DNA of 46,355 nucleotides from Anaerolineae bacterium. Its GTDB lineage: Bacteria > Chloroflexota > Anaerolineae > J036 > Brachytrichaceae. Below the pieces are notes generated by a model. It saw only the letters and a program-made list of their open reading frames with translations. It searched no databases and was not told the DNA's origin. This document shows positions 1 through 8,209 of this stretch, one piece after another. The position numbers and the translations under genes are program-made. Positions within the stretch are counted from its first letter, which is position 1; each line of letters opens with the position of its first letter. The DNA is taken from the NCBI GenBank assembly GCA_023511655.1, contig JAIMBB010000010.1, positions 1 through 46,355 of the forward strand. Direction: 5' to 3'.

Positions 1-25
1 CGCGAGTGGGAGACGAGAGGCGGGG

Positions 26-1210
26 TCATGGCTGGGCGACCTCCACGAAGATCGGGTTCGTGAGCGCGAGGAGCGTGCCGCCGGCAGCGAACAGGTGCAC
101 GCGCAGATAGCCGGGGGCTGTCGCGTGGCGTTCGAAGCGCATCTCGCCACCTGCCGGCAGGACGCCAGAGGCGACGACCTCGCCATTCCACAGCAGGTCC
201 ACGCGGGCGCCGTCGTACTCCGGCGCGCCCTGGACGCCGACCTGGAGCGCTTCTCCCGGCCTCGCCCGCACGAGGCCGCCGGTGAACGCCACGGTCTCGC
301 CGGCGCGGACGGAGACGACCGGCGCAGGCAGCGAGGCGTCGGCCACGACCACCACACGCCCCTCGCGGATGCCGGCCAGGATCGCCGGCGTCGACAGCTC
401 CGGGGCGAAGACGCGGACCGCCGGCACCCCGAGCGGCGCGGCGCCCCGGTGCCAGTCGCTCGTGGCGACGGCGGCGACGCGCCGCCCCTGCCGGAGCAGC
501 AGGTCCCACATCGCCAGCGCCTGGAGGCGCGCCTCGGGCCGCTCGTCCGAGATTTCGATGGCATCCAGGACTTCGGGGACGGGGTGGGTCCACGGGCAGC
601 CGAAGCAGGAAGCGAACGGGTGGTTGATGGAGACGAGCGCGCCGCGCTCGCGGGCGCCGGCGGCGAGCGACTGGATCGCCGGATCGCCGGCCGCGACGCG
701 GAAGTCGACGTAGGCGCGCTCGCCCGCGAGCCCCCACACGTTGAAGTGACCGCCCGGGGTCGTCACCTCCTCCCCGGCAATGAGCAGGAGGTCCGGGGCA
801 TCGAAGGCCTCGAGCTGGTGGGCCGTGTTGTTGTGGTCGGTGACCGCGAGAAAGTCGAGCCGCTCGTGCCGGGCCCTGCCGGCGAGCTCCTGGAGCGTGA
901 GGGCGCCGTCGCTGTGGACCGTGTGCGCGTGGAGGGCGCCCGCATACCAGGCGGCGCCGCGACGCAGCGGCTCGCGGGGGCGGGGCGGCAGGCCGAGAGG
1001 GGCTGCGGGACGGGGATCGACCGACGTCTCGACCGTGATCTCGACGTCGACGCCCTCGGGCGCCACCTTGTACAGCCCGAGCATGACGTGCCAGCGGCCT
1101 GGCGGGATCGGACCCGGCCAGTAGCCGGGCGTCGCGTGGTCGAGGGCGATCGTGACCGTGTCGCGCCCGCCGCCCGCGCCGACCCGCGTCCCGCCGACGA
1201 GGAGTGACCG
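26..1210 (-). CDS. PHP-domain CehA/McbA-type metallohydrolase, 5' end unclear
   Basis: Predicted metal-dependent phosphoesterase/hydrolase of the PHP superfamily, CehA/McbA-like; the substrate cannot be told. The metal-site motifs run in the expected order: LHAHTVHSDG, VTDHNNTAH, GEEVTTPGGHFNVWG, SINHPF and TSDWHRG, followed by a C-terminal beta-rich region. The conserved N-terminal beta domain (ATPGYWPGPIPPG) is present but begins almost at position 1200. The frame stays open through the antisense of sufB, where only a GTG at 1261 could serve as a start; the first internal ATG (1084) would cut into conserved sequence. Third codon positions are almost all G or C, more extreme than in genes after about 1.5 kb. 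The gene is either 5'-truncated by a join or overlaps sufB head to head. The family call is firm; the start is not. Confidence 0.8.
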   Translation of the reverse strand, partial: RSLLVGGTRVGAGGGRDTVTIALDHATPGYWPGPIPPGRWHVMLGLYKVAPEGVDVEITVETSVDPRPAAPLGLPPRPREPLRRGAAWYAGALHAHTVHSDGALTLQELAGRARHERLDFLAVTDHNNTAHQLEAFDAPDLLLIAGEEVTTPGGHFNVWGLAGERAYVDFRVAAGDPAIQSLAAGARERGALVSINHPFASCFGCPWTHPVPEVLDAIEISDERPEARLQALAMWDLLLRQGRRVAAVATSDWHRGAAPLGVPAVRVFAPELSTPAILAGIREGRVVVVADASLPAPVVSVRAGETVAFTGGLVRARPGEALQVGVQGAPEYDGARVDLLWNGEVVASGVLPAGGEMRFERHATAPGYLRVHLFAAGGTLLALTNPIFVEVAQP

Positions 1211-3832
1211 ATGGCCGTCTCCGGCATCGACCTGGGCAAGTACAAGCTCGGCTGGCACGACACCGAGCAGTACGTGTTCAAGCCCAAGAAGGGTCTCAAC
1301 GAGGAGATCGTGCGCGAGATCTCCTGGCACAAGTCGGAGCCGGAGTGGATGACCCGGTTCCGGCTCGGCGCCCTGCGGCGCTTCGAACGCAAGCCGATGC
1401 TCGAGTGGTTCGCGAAGAACATGCCCGACATCGACTTCGACGACATCTACTACTACATCAAGCCGACCGACAAGCAAGCCCACTCCTGGGAAGAGCTGCC
1501 CAGGGAGATCAAAGACACCTACGATCGGTTGGGCATCCCCGAAGCGGAGAAGAAGTATCTGGCCGGCGTGGGTGCGCAGTATGAGTCCGAGGTGATCTAT
1601 CACAACCTGGCCAAGGAGCTGGAATCGCAAGGGGTCATCTTCCTGGATACCGACAGCGGCCTGCGCGAGTACCCGGAGCTCTTCCGTCAGTACTTCGGCA
1701 CGATCATCCCCTACACCGACAACAAGTTCGCTGCGTTGAACAGCGCGGTGTGGTCGGGCGGCTCGTTCATCTACGTCCCGCCGGGCGTGAAGATCGAAAT
1801 GCCGCTGCAGGCCTACTTCCGCATCAATGCCAAGAACGTCGGACAATTCGAGCGCACCCTGATCATCGTGGATGAGGGCGCGCAGGTGCACTACGTCGAG
1901 GGCTGCACTGCGCCGGTGTATTCGAGCGACTCGCTGCACAGCGCCGTGGTCGAGATCATCGTCAAGAAAGGCGCGCGCTGTCGCTATACCACCATCCAGA
2001 ACTGGAGCACCAACGTATACAACCTGGTCACCAAGCGCGCTGCTGCCTACGAGGGCGCCACCATGGAATGGGTGGACGGCAATCTGGGCTGCCTGGCCGA
2101 AGGCTCAACGGTGATCACGCCGGAAGGCGTCAGGCCCATCGAGTCGCTGAATCTCAACGACCAGGTGCTTTCGTATGACGAGCGCACCGGTCAACTGTGC
2201 TTCCGCCGCGTGTTGGCCAAGCGTTTCTCCGGCTATCAACCGGTGCACACCGTCGCCGTTGGCGAGCGCAAGCTGCGCGTGACCGCCAATCACCCGTTCT
2301 ACTCGTATACTTATGATCCGAATGCAGCCAGGAAGTCCGGGCGTTATCGTCTGGCTTACGTGCGCGCGGATCGTTTGCGGCAAGCGATTGTCCCGCGCAC
2401 GTCTCTGGATTACGGCGCGCCTTATCTGTTGCAACTGCCGTCGGCTACGGTCACTTTCGACACCCGCAATCAATATGCCGATGGACTCACGGCGACGCGT
2501 GTAAGAGAACCACGTTTGAAGGACATCGTCGAAACAACCGATGATCTGATGTGGCTCTTCGGCTATTGGATCGGCGATGGCAACCTCGACGTGCGCGAAG
2601 CCAAAACCACCGGGGTGATTCGCTGGGCGAAGGTGGGCTTTGCCACTCCGACGACCGACCGCGCGCGCGAGCGGTTGCTCGGCACTATGTCGGCCGTCCT
2701 GGAGGCCGAACCGACCGAGCGCAGGGATGGCCATCACCTCTCCTGGAGCAGCAAAGAACTGGCCGAGTTGCTGATGCTGAACGGTTTCCGCGGCTCGGAC
2801 GGCAAGAAGCGCGTGCCTGAGTGGATCGGGTCGCTGCCCGAGTCGCAGCGTTTGGCGTTCATCGCCGGCTATCTGGACGCTGATGGGCACGTATTGCCCA
2901 CGCGCCGGTTCGCGCTCAAGTCATCCGATCGCGGGGTGCTGGAAAGCATTGCCTCGCTGTTGACAACGCTGGGCATCACCGCTCACCTGCGCACAGAATT
3001 TGATCAGCCGCGCCGGGTGTCCATCATGGGGGTGGAATGCACGGCGCACAGCGCCCACGTCCTGTCCTTCCCGTTGGACGAACGCTTGCTGCGGCATGTC
3101 AGCCCGGCATTGCGTGAAGCGGCGGCGGCCTGCGCGCCGGCCAGGCTGCGGCATCATCGCCGAATCGGACGTTCGCGCATCGCCCTGCCGGAAACCGTCG
3201 AGGTTGTTGATGTGACGGTGTCCGAAGCCAGCGTGGAACCTGTGCCGACGTGGGATATCGAAGTCGAGGGCACCGGCAACTTCATCTCGCAAGGGTTCAT
3301 CGTTCACAACTCCAAACTCACCATGAAGTATCCGGCCGTGTATCTCATGGAGCCGGGCGCGCACGGTGAAATCCTCTCGATCGCCTTCGCCGGCCGCGGC
3401 CAGCACCAGGATGCCGGCGGCAAGGTCGTGCACGCCGCGCCGAACACCACCAGCAAGATCGTCTCCAAATCCATCAGCAAAGACGGCGGGCGCACCAGCT
3501 ATCGCGGATTGCTCAAGGTGTATCGCGACGCCGCCAACAGCCGCAGCAATGTGGTTTGCGACGCGCTGTTGCTGGACGAGCATAGCCGCAGCGATACGTA
3601 TCCCTACATCGAGGTGGACAACGACAACGTGGTGATCGGCCATGAGGCCAGCGTGAGCAAGATCGGCGAAGAGCAGTTGTTCTACGCCATGAGCCGCGGC
3701 GTGAGCGAGGAAGACGCCAGCACCATGGTGGTCTCCGGCTTCATCGAGCCGCTGGTCAAGGAATTGCCGATGGAGTATGCGGTCGAGATGAACCGCCTGA
3801 TCGCGCTGCAGATGGAAGGGACGGTGGGCTGA
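1211..3832 (+). CDS. sufB: Fe-S cluster assembly scaffold SufB, interrupted by an intein
   Basis: Scaffold subunit of the SufBCD complex, which builds Fe-S clusters in the cytoplasm. The 873-residue precursor contains a 407-residue intein (residues 294-700); the spliced SufB would be about 466 residues, normal for the family. Extein landmarks are WSGGSFIYVPPGV, VHYVEGCTAP, WVDGNLG | SKLTMKYP at the junction, and GQHQDAGGKVVHAAPNT. ATG at 1211 follows GAGGAGTGA at about the right distance. sufD begins 2 bp after the stop codon, so the two are co-transcribed. sufC, often found beside sufB, is absent from the window and its usual place is taken by an unrelated hydrolase. Codon use is nearly all G/C at third positions up to about 1475 and mixed afterwards, which suggests a join or recombination inside the gene. 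Confidence 0.95.
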   Translation: MAVSGIDLGKYKLGWHDTEQYVFKPKKGLNEEIVREISWHKSEPEWMTRFRLGALRRFERKPMLEWFAKNMPDIDFDDIYYYIKPTDKQAHSWEELPREIKDTYDRLGIPEAEKKYLAGVGAQYESEVIYHNLAKELESQGVIFLDTDSGLREYPELFRQYFGTIIPYTDNKFAALNSAVWSGGSFIYVPPGVKIEMPLQAYFRINAKNVGQFERTLIIVDEGAQVHYVEGCTAPVYSSDSLHSAVVEIIVKKGARCRYTTIQNWSTNVYNLVTKRAAAYEGATMEWVDGNLGCLAEGSTVITPEGVRPIESLNLNDQVLSYDERTGQLCFRRVLAKRFSGYQPVHTVAVGERKLRVTANHPFYSYTYDPNAARKSGRYRLAYVRADRLRQAIVPRTSLDYGAPYLLQLPSATVTFDTRNQYADGLTATRVREPRLKDIVETTDDLMWLFGYWIGDGNLDVREAKTTGVIRWAKVGFATPTTDRARERLLGTMSAVLEAEPTERRDGHHLSWSSKELAELLMLNGFRGSDGKKRVPEWIGSLPESQRLAFIAGYLDADGHVLPTRRFALKSSDRGVLESIASLLTTLGITAHLRTEFDQPRRVSIMGVECTAHSAHVLSFPLDERLLRHVSPALREAAAACAPARLRHHRRIGRSRIALPETVEVVDVTVSEASVEPVPTWDIEVEGTGNFISQGFIVHNSKLTMKYPAVYLMEPGAHGEILSIAFAGRGQHQDAGGKVVHAAPNTTSKIVSKSISKDGGRTSYRGLLKVYRDAANSRSNVVCDALLLDEHSRSDTYPYIEVDNDNVVIGHEASVSKIGEEQLFYAMSRGVSEEDASTMVVSGFIEPLVKELPMEYAVEMNRLIALQMEGTVG
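2090..3310 (+). other. SufB intein with LAGLIDADG homing endonuclease domain
   Basis: In-frame protein-splicing element of 407 residues inside sufB. The N-terminal splicing block begins with Cys (CLAEGSTVITPEGVRPI), block B is KLRVTANHPFY with the TxxH motif, and the C-terminal block ends GNFISQGFIVHN with the usual penultimate His and terminal Asn. The first C-extein residue is Ser. Between the Hint halves lie two LAGLIDADG-type motifs, LFGYWIGDGN and FIAGYLDADGH, each keeping its acidic residue, so the homing endonuclease may still be active. SufB is an established intein host (for example the mycobacterial Pps1 intein). All splice residues are intact, so splicing is expected but not shown. 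Confidence 0.95.
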
Positions 3833-3834
3833 GC

Positions 3835-5106
3835 ATGGCAGTCATCCAACCCGTTTTGAAACCCGCGCCGGTGGTCAAAGCCGGCGATCTCACCCGCGAA
3901 TTCGTCGAGGGTTACTCGACTGCTCTGGGCGACCCGGCGTGGATGGTGGCGCGGCGGCTGGAGGCCCTGCGCGTGTTCCGCGACACGCCGGCCCCCAATC
4001 GCCACGACGAACTGTGGCGGCGGGTAGACCTGAGCACGTTCCGGCTCGACGTGGTGCTATCCGGCCTCACCCCGGCCAACACAGTGCTCGACGTGAAGCG
4101 CTCGCGCCTGAGCGCCGAATGGTCCAGGCAGGGCGTCATCTTCACCAGCCTCGAAACGGCGATGAAGAAGCATCAGCGCCTGCTGGACGAATGGCTGATG
4201 ACGCAATGCGTCCGGCTGAACGATGCTTACTACGCTGCCCTGCATGGCGTTTTCATGCGCTATGGCACCGTGCTCTACGTGCCGGCCGGCGTCGCCCTGG
4301 ATAAGCCGCTGCGCACTACCATCCGCATGGCGCCTGACCAGCTTGCTGGCTTCTACCACACGCTGGTCGTGCTGGAAGAAGGCGCCAAAGCCACGTTGAT
4401 CGAGGACTTTGCTTCGCCGACCGGCTCACACCAGGCCCTTTACGATGGAGTGGTGGAGATCATGCTGGCCAAAGGCGCCGAGCTTGACTACGTGAACATC
4501 CAGGATTGGGGCCGCAACGTCTACAACTTCTCCACCGAGCGGGCGAAGGTGGGCGAAGCCGCTACCCTGCACTGGGTGATGGGCGGGGTGGGCAGCAAGT
4601 TCACCAAGAGCCTGATTGAGGCCGACCTGGTCGGCCCGCGTGGCACGGCCTTGCTGAGCGGCGTGTATTTCGCCGACACCCGACAACAACTGCACTACGA
4701 CACACAGCAAAACCACGTGGCCGAGGCGTGCAAGAGTGACTTGCTCTATAAGGCAGCCCTGCGCGATGAGGCGCGCACGGTCTGGCGCGGCAACATTCGC
4801 GTGTTCCCCGGCGCGCAGAAGACCGACGCCTATCAGGCCAATCGTAACCTGCAACTCTCCAGCCACAGTCGAGCCGATTCGATCCCCGGTCTGGAGATCG
4901 AGGCCGACGACGTGCGCTGCACGCATGGCAGCACGGTGGGGCGGATCGAAGACGAGCCGGTGTTCTACCTGGAGAGCCGCGGCGTACCGCCCAACGAAGC
5001 GCGCCGCTTGATCGTGGAAGGGTTCTTCGCGCCGGTGATCGAGCGCATCCCGCTGGAAGAAACGCGCAACCGCCTGCTGGAAGAGATCGGCAAGAAAATC
5101 GGCTGA
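3835..5106 (+). CDS. sufD: Fe-S cluster assembly protein SufD
   Basis: Partner of SufB in the SufBCD scaffold complex, where SufD supports iron acquisition and cluster assembly. At 423 residues it has normal length. It shares the beta-helix core with SufB: LYVPAGVALDKPL, VVLEEGAKATLIEDF, YVNIQDWGRNVYNFS and RCTHGSTVGRIEDEPVFYLESRG near the C-terminus, the last typical of SufD. The ATG lies 2 bp after the sufB stop codon. The gene ends 24 bp before a strong hairpin shared with the converging epimerase gene. No sufS or sufU follows, so the suf genes are split in this genome or the operon is cut by the window. Confidence 0.93.
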   Translation: MAVIQPVLKPAPVVKAGDLTREFVEGYSTALGDPAWMVARRLEALRVFRDTPAPNRHDELWRRVDLSTFRLDVVLSGLTPANTVLDVKRSRLSAEWSRQGVIFTSLETAMKKHQRLLDEWLMTQCVRLNDAYYAALHGVFMRYGTVLYVPAGVALDKPLRTTIRMAPDQLAGFYHTLVVLEEGAKATLIEDFASPTGSHQALYDGVVEIMLAKGAELDYVNIQDWGRNVYNFSTERAKVGEAATLHWVMGGVGSKFTKSLIEADLVGPRGTALLSGVYFADTRQQLHYDTQQNHVAEACKSDLLYKAALRDEARTVWRGNIRVFPGAQKTDAYQANRNLQLSSHSRADSIPGLEIEADDVRCTHGSTVGRIEDEPVFYLESRGVPPNEARRLIVEGFFAPVIERIPLEETRNRLLEEIGKKIG

Positions 5107-5130
5107 ACCGGTGCGCCGAAGCGCAGGACG

Positions 5131-5163
5131 AAAGCCGGGTTGAAGCCACTTCAGCCCGGCTTT
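5131..5163. terminator. Bidirectional terminator between sufD and the epimerase gene
   Basis: A 15-bp stem (AAAGCCGGGTTGAAG with its complement, one G-T pair) closes on a 3-base loop CCA. It is followed by TTTT on the plus strand and has the matching A-run on the other side, so it can end transcripts from both converging genes. The stop codon of the epimerase gene (5151-5153) lies inside the hairpin. Confidence 0.85.
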
Positions 5164-5567
5164 TCGTATAGCTCCACCAACACGCCGAATGCGCTGCGTG
5201 GATGGACGAAGGCATAGCGCGTGCCATCCTCGCGGGTTACTGGCTGGGGGTTGATCAATTCGCAGCCGTGGGCGGCCAGGCGGGCCAGCGTCGCTTCGAT
5301 ATCCGCGACGGCCAGGCAAACGTGATGCATGCCGGGACCGTGCTTGGCCATCCACCGGACGATGCCGGTGTCGTCGCGCGTCGGTTGCACCAGCTCGATC
5401 CACGAAGTCGCCGGGCCATCACCCAGCGGCAAAAAGGCGATGCGCACGCCTTCTCGCTCGACCTGCTCGATACGCTGAAGCTCCAGGCCGAGCGCATCTC
5501 GGTAGAAAGCCAGCGCCGCATCCAAATCCGGCACGGCGATGGCGAGGTGGTCGAGTTTTGTCGTCAT
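5151..5567 (-). CDS. mce: Methylmalonyl-CoA epimerase (VOC/glyoxalase fold)
   Basis: 138-residue protein of the vicinal-oxygen-chelate fold that interconverts (R)- and (S)-methylmalonyl-CoA in propionate and branched-chain metabolism. Two beta-alpha-beta-beta-beta repeats are visible, with likely metal ligands in LDHLAIAV, SWIEL, GMHHVCLAV and VLVELYE. The start codon overlaps the glgC stop codon (TGATG on the minus strand), so it is probably translated by coupling to glgC, an unusual pairing of functions. The stop codon lies within the terminator hairpin shared with sufD. A different VOC-family function cannot be excluded, but the overall pattern matches the epimerase family best. Confidence 0.85.
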   Translation of the reverse strand: MTTKLDHLAIAVPDLDAALAFYRDALGLELQRIEQVEREGVRIAFLPLGDGPATSWIELVQPTRDDTGIVRWMAKHGPGMHHVCLAVADIEATLARLAAHGCELINPQPVTREDGTRYAFVHPRSAFGVLVELYEKPG

Positions 5568-6832
5568 CAGTCGGTCGCCTCCACCATGAAGTTTTGACCG
5601 CTCTTGATGCCGTCGCCGCTGAAGGCATCGTCATTCAGGTCGCTGCCCACCACCACGTTGCGGCCAACGCGGAAGTCGGGGGGGATGATGGTGTTTTTGC
5701 CGATCACGCTGATGCCGGTGTTCAGGTGCAGTTCGGCGTTCTCAGTGTAGTCCGAGCCATACCCTACACATGCGCCGCGTCCCACCACCACGTTCTTATC
5801 AATGATGCAGCGGTCCACCATCGCGCCCGGTTCGATCACCGCGTCGGTCATCACGATGGAGTAGCGCACCACTGCGCCGCGCTTGACGCGCACGCCCGGC
5901 GACAACACGGAATACTCGACCGATCCTTCGACCACACAGCCGTCGGTGATCAGCGAGTGGTTGACGGTGGCACCGGTGCGGATGTTGACCGGCGGGCGTT
6001 CTTCGGAGCGAGTGTGGATCACCCATTCGCGGTCCAGCAAGTCTATCGGCGGCACGTCGGCCAGCAGGTCCATGTGCGCTTCCCAGTAGGATTGAATCGT
6101 CCCCACGTCCACCCAATAATCGGCGTACGGAAAGGCGAACACGCGGTAGTTATCGGCTACCATTTTAGGGAAGATGTCTTTGCCAAAGTCGCGCGATGAG
6201 TTCGGGTCCTTGGCGTCTTCGTTCAGCACCTTCACCAGCGTGTCGTAGTTGAACACGTAGATGCCCATCGAAGCGAGCGTGCCCTTCGGCTCCTTGGGCT
6301 TCTCCTGGAAGTTGATGACGCGATAGTTCGCGTCGGTCTGCACAATGCCGAAGCGGCTGGCTTCCTCTGGCGTCACCTTCAGCGTGGCGACGGTGACGTC
6401 GGCCCGCTTTTCCTGATGGAAGCTGGTGAGGATGCTGTAGTCCATCTTGTAGACGTGGTCGCCCGAGAGGATGAGCACGTAATCGGCGCGGGCGTTGCGC
6501 ACGAAATCCAGGTTCTGGTAGATCGCGTCGGCTGTGCCTTCATACCAATCAGAATCCAGGCGACCTTGATACGGCTGCAACATCCACACCCCGCCGTTCA
6601 GCCGGTCGAGGTCCCACGGTGCACCGTTGCGGATGTGGTCTTGCAACGAGCGCGGTCGGTATTGTGTGACCACGCCGACGGTGTAGATGCCGCTGTTCAC
6701 GCAGTTGGACAGCGGAAAGTCAATGATGCGGTATTTACCCGCGAACGGCACGGCGGGCTTTGCGCGTTTGTTGGCCAGCACGCTCAGGCGACTGCCACGC
6801 CCGCCGGCGAGAATCATTGCCAGTATTCGCAT
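5567..6832 (-). CDS. glgC: Glucose-1-phosphate adenylyltransferase
   Basis: Makes ADP-glucose from ATP and glucose-1-phosphate, the committed step of bacterial glycogen synthesis. 421 residues, standard length. The N-terminal nucleotidyltransferase domain shows AGGRGSRLSVLANKRAKPAVPF, followed by FPLSNCVNSGI, WYEGTADAIYQN, LSGDHVYKMDY and FQEKP. The C-terminal left-handed beta-helix hexapeptide repeats run from about residue 290 to 400. It overlaps the downstream epimerase gene by one base. A minus-strand TATAAT lies 120 bp upstream. No other glycogen genes are in the window. Confidence 0.95.
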   Translation of the reverse strand: MRILAMILAGGRGSRLSVLANKRAKPAVPFAGKYRIIDFPLSNCVNSGIYTVGVVTQYRPRSLQDHIRNGAPWDLDRLNGGVWMLQPYQGRLDSDWYEGTADAIYQNLDFVRNARADYVLILSGDHVYKMDYSILTSFHQEKRADVTVATLKVTPEEASRFGIVQTDANYRVINFQEKPKEPKGTLASMGIYVFNYDTLVKVLNEDAKDPNSSRDFGKDIFPKMVADNYRVFAFPYADYWVDVGTIQSYWEAHMDLLADVPPIDLLDREWVIHTRSEERPPVNIRTGATVNHSLITDGCVVEGSVEYSVLSPGVRVKRGAVVRYSIVMTDAVIEPGAMVDRCIIDKNVVVGRGACVGYGSDYTENAELHLNTGISVIGKNTIIPPDFRVGRNVVVGSDLNDDAFSGDGIKSGQNFMVEATD

Positions 6833-6952
6833 GACGGTGCTTTCACTTCAGAAGTCGGCTTGTAGGGTGGGGCGAGATGTGAAACGCTGGCTGGCGCCGC
6901 ATCGGCAATGCGAGAGATGAACGCCCGAAAGGCTGCACGTTTCACGTATGGA

Positions 6953-6958
6953 ATTATA
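6953..6958 (-). promoter_or_regulatory. Candidate -10 box for glgC
   Basis: Perfect TATAAT on the minus strand in the 236-bp gap between the ornithine carbamoyltransferase gene and glgC. A weak -35 (TGGACG) lies 19 bp upstream. The resulting leader would be about 115 nt and contains an 8-bp inverted repeat, GTGAAACG at 6879-6886 and CGTTTCAC at 6938-6945. No T-box, riboswitch or operator class was recognised. Confidence 0.4.
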
Positions 6959-7068
6959 TGCACACCGTGCATCGCTCGTCCATCTTCAAGACGGTATCAC
7001 CGCGCGTGCAACCGCGACCTGGGCGGGTTGCCCGTCCACAATGGGTGGAATTGAGCGGCCTTGTCAGA

Positions 7069-8136
7069 CTACCGGCCTGCACCGTTCGGTCTGTGGCCGC
7101 TCGCCACGTGCACGCCGGCAGCCAGATCGTCGGGATCGGCCAGCGTCGCCACCAGCAAGGCTTTGATGGTGTGCAAGCGATTCTCGGCCTGGTCGAAGGC
7201 CACGTTCATGGGCGAATCGAAGACGTCGTCCGTCACCTCAAGCCCCTTCAGGCCGGTCTTGGCGAAGATTTCCCTGCCCAGGCTGGTCTTGTCGTCGTGG
7301 AAGGCCGGCAGGCAGTGCATGAACTTGACGTTCGGATTGCCCGTCATTGCCAACGCCTGGGGGTTGACCTGATAGGGCAGCAACAGCCTGATGCGTTCGT
7401 CCCACACCTGCTTGTCCTCGCCCATGGACACCCACACGTCGGTATGCACGAAATCAACGCCGTTCAGTCCGGCGGCTACGTTGTCGGTCAGCGTCACGCG
7501 TGCGCCGCTGCGGGCGGCGATCGCGCGCGCCTGGTCTTGTAGCTCCTGGTTTGGCCACAGCGCCCTGGGAGCGACGATGCGCACGTCTGCGCCCAGGATT
7601 GCGCCGGTGATCAGCAGCGAGCGCCCCATGTTAAATCGGCCGTCGCCCATGAAGGCGTAGCGAATCTCGCCGGCCGGCTTGCCGCTGTGCTCCAGCATGG
7701 TCATGAAGTCGGCCAGCATCTGCGTCGGGTGCCACTCGTCGGTCAGGCCGTTGTAGACCGGCACGCTGGCATACTCGGCCAGCTCCTCGACGATGGCCTG
7801 CCTGGAACCACGATACTCGATGGCGTCGTAGTAGCGCGAGAGCACCCTGGCCGTATCGGCGACCGATTCCTTGTGGCCCATCTGCGACCCGGATGGATCG
7901 AGGTAGGTCACGTGGGCACCCTGGTCGTATGCGCCGACCTCGAAGGCGCAGCGCGTGCGCGTCGAAGTCTTCTCGAACACCAGCGCGATGTTCCTGCCGG
8001 TGAGCAGTTGTCTTTCGGTACGATTCTTTTTGGCCGCCTTGAGTGACCGTGCGAGTTCGATCAGATAAATCAGTTCGTCGGCCGTGAAGTCCAGTTCTTT
8101 CAAGAAGTCGCGGTTGTGAAGATTGATGGTTGTCAT
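7069..8136 (-). CDS. argF: Ornithine carbamoyltransferase
   Basis: Catalyses transfer of the carbamoyl group to ornithine to give citrulline, in arginine synthesis or, run in reverse, in the arginine deiminase route. 355 residues. Carbamoyl-phosphate motif [11 protein letters not shown] at about residue 55, then [22 protein letters not shown] and the ornithine/Cys motif [10 protein letters not shown] near residue 290. The C-terminal tail ([11 protein letters not shown]) is slightly longer than usual. The catabolic arcB type cannot be separated from argF by sequence alone, and there is no other arginine gene nearby. It lies 73 bp downstream of the dinG-like gene on the same strand. Confidence 0.92.
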   Translation of the reverse strand: MTTINLHNRDFLKELDFTADELIYLIELARSLKAAKKNRTERQLLTGRNIALVFEKTSTRTRCAFEVGAYDQGAHVTYLDPSGSQMGHKESVADTARVLSRYYDAIEYRGSRQAIVEELAEYASVPVYNGLTDEWHPTQMLADFMTMLEHSGKPAGEIRYAFMGDGRFNMGRSLLITGAILGADVRIVAPRALWPNQELQDQARAIAARSGARVTLTDNVAAGLNGVDFVHTDVWVSMGEDKQVWDERIRLLLPYQVNPQALAMTGNPNVKFMHCLPAFHDDKTSLGREIFAKTGLKGLEVTDDVFDSPMNVAFDQAENRLHTIKALLVATLADPDDLAAGVHVASGHRPNGAGR

Positions 8137-8209
8137 GTCGGTCTTCCCAGAATCAAAACAGCACGCGTGCCGGACGGTTGGTTAGAGATTCGCCGATCAG
8201 GTGCGGAGT

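Noticed and set aside
3833-3834. Possible frameshift between sufB and sufD
   Set aside because: Both proteins are complete with their own start and stop codons; the gap of 2 bases is a normal operon arrangement.
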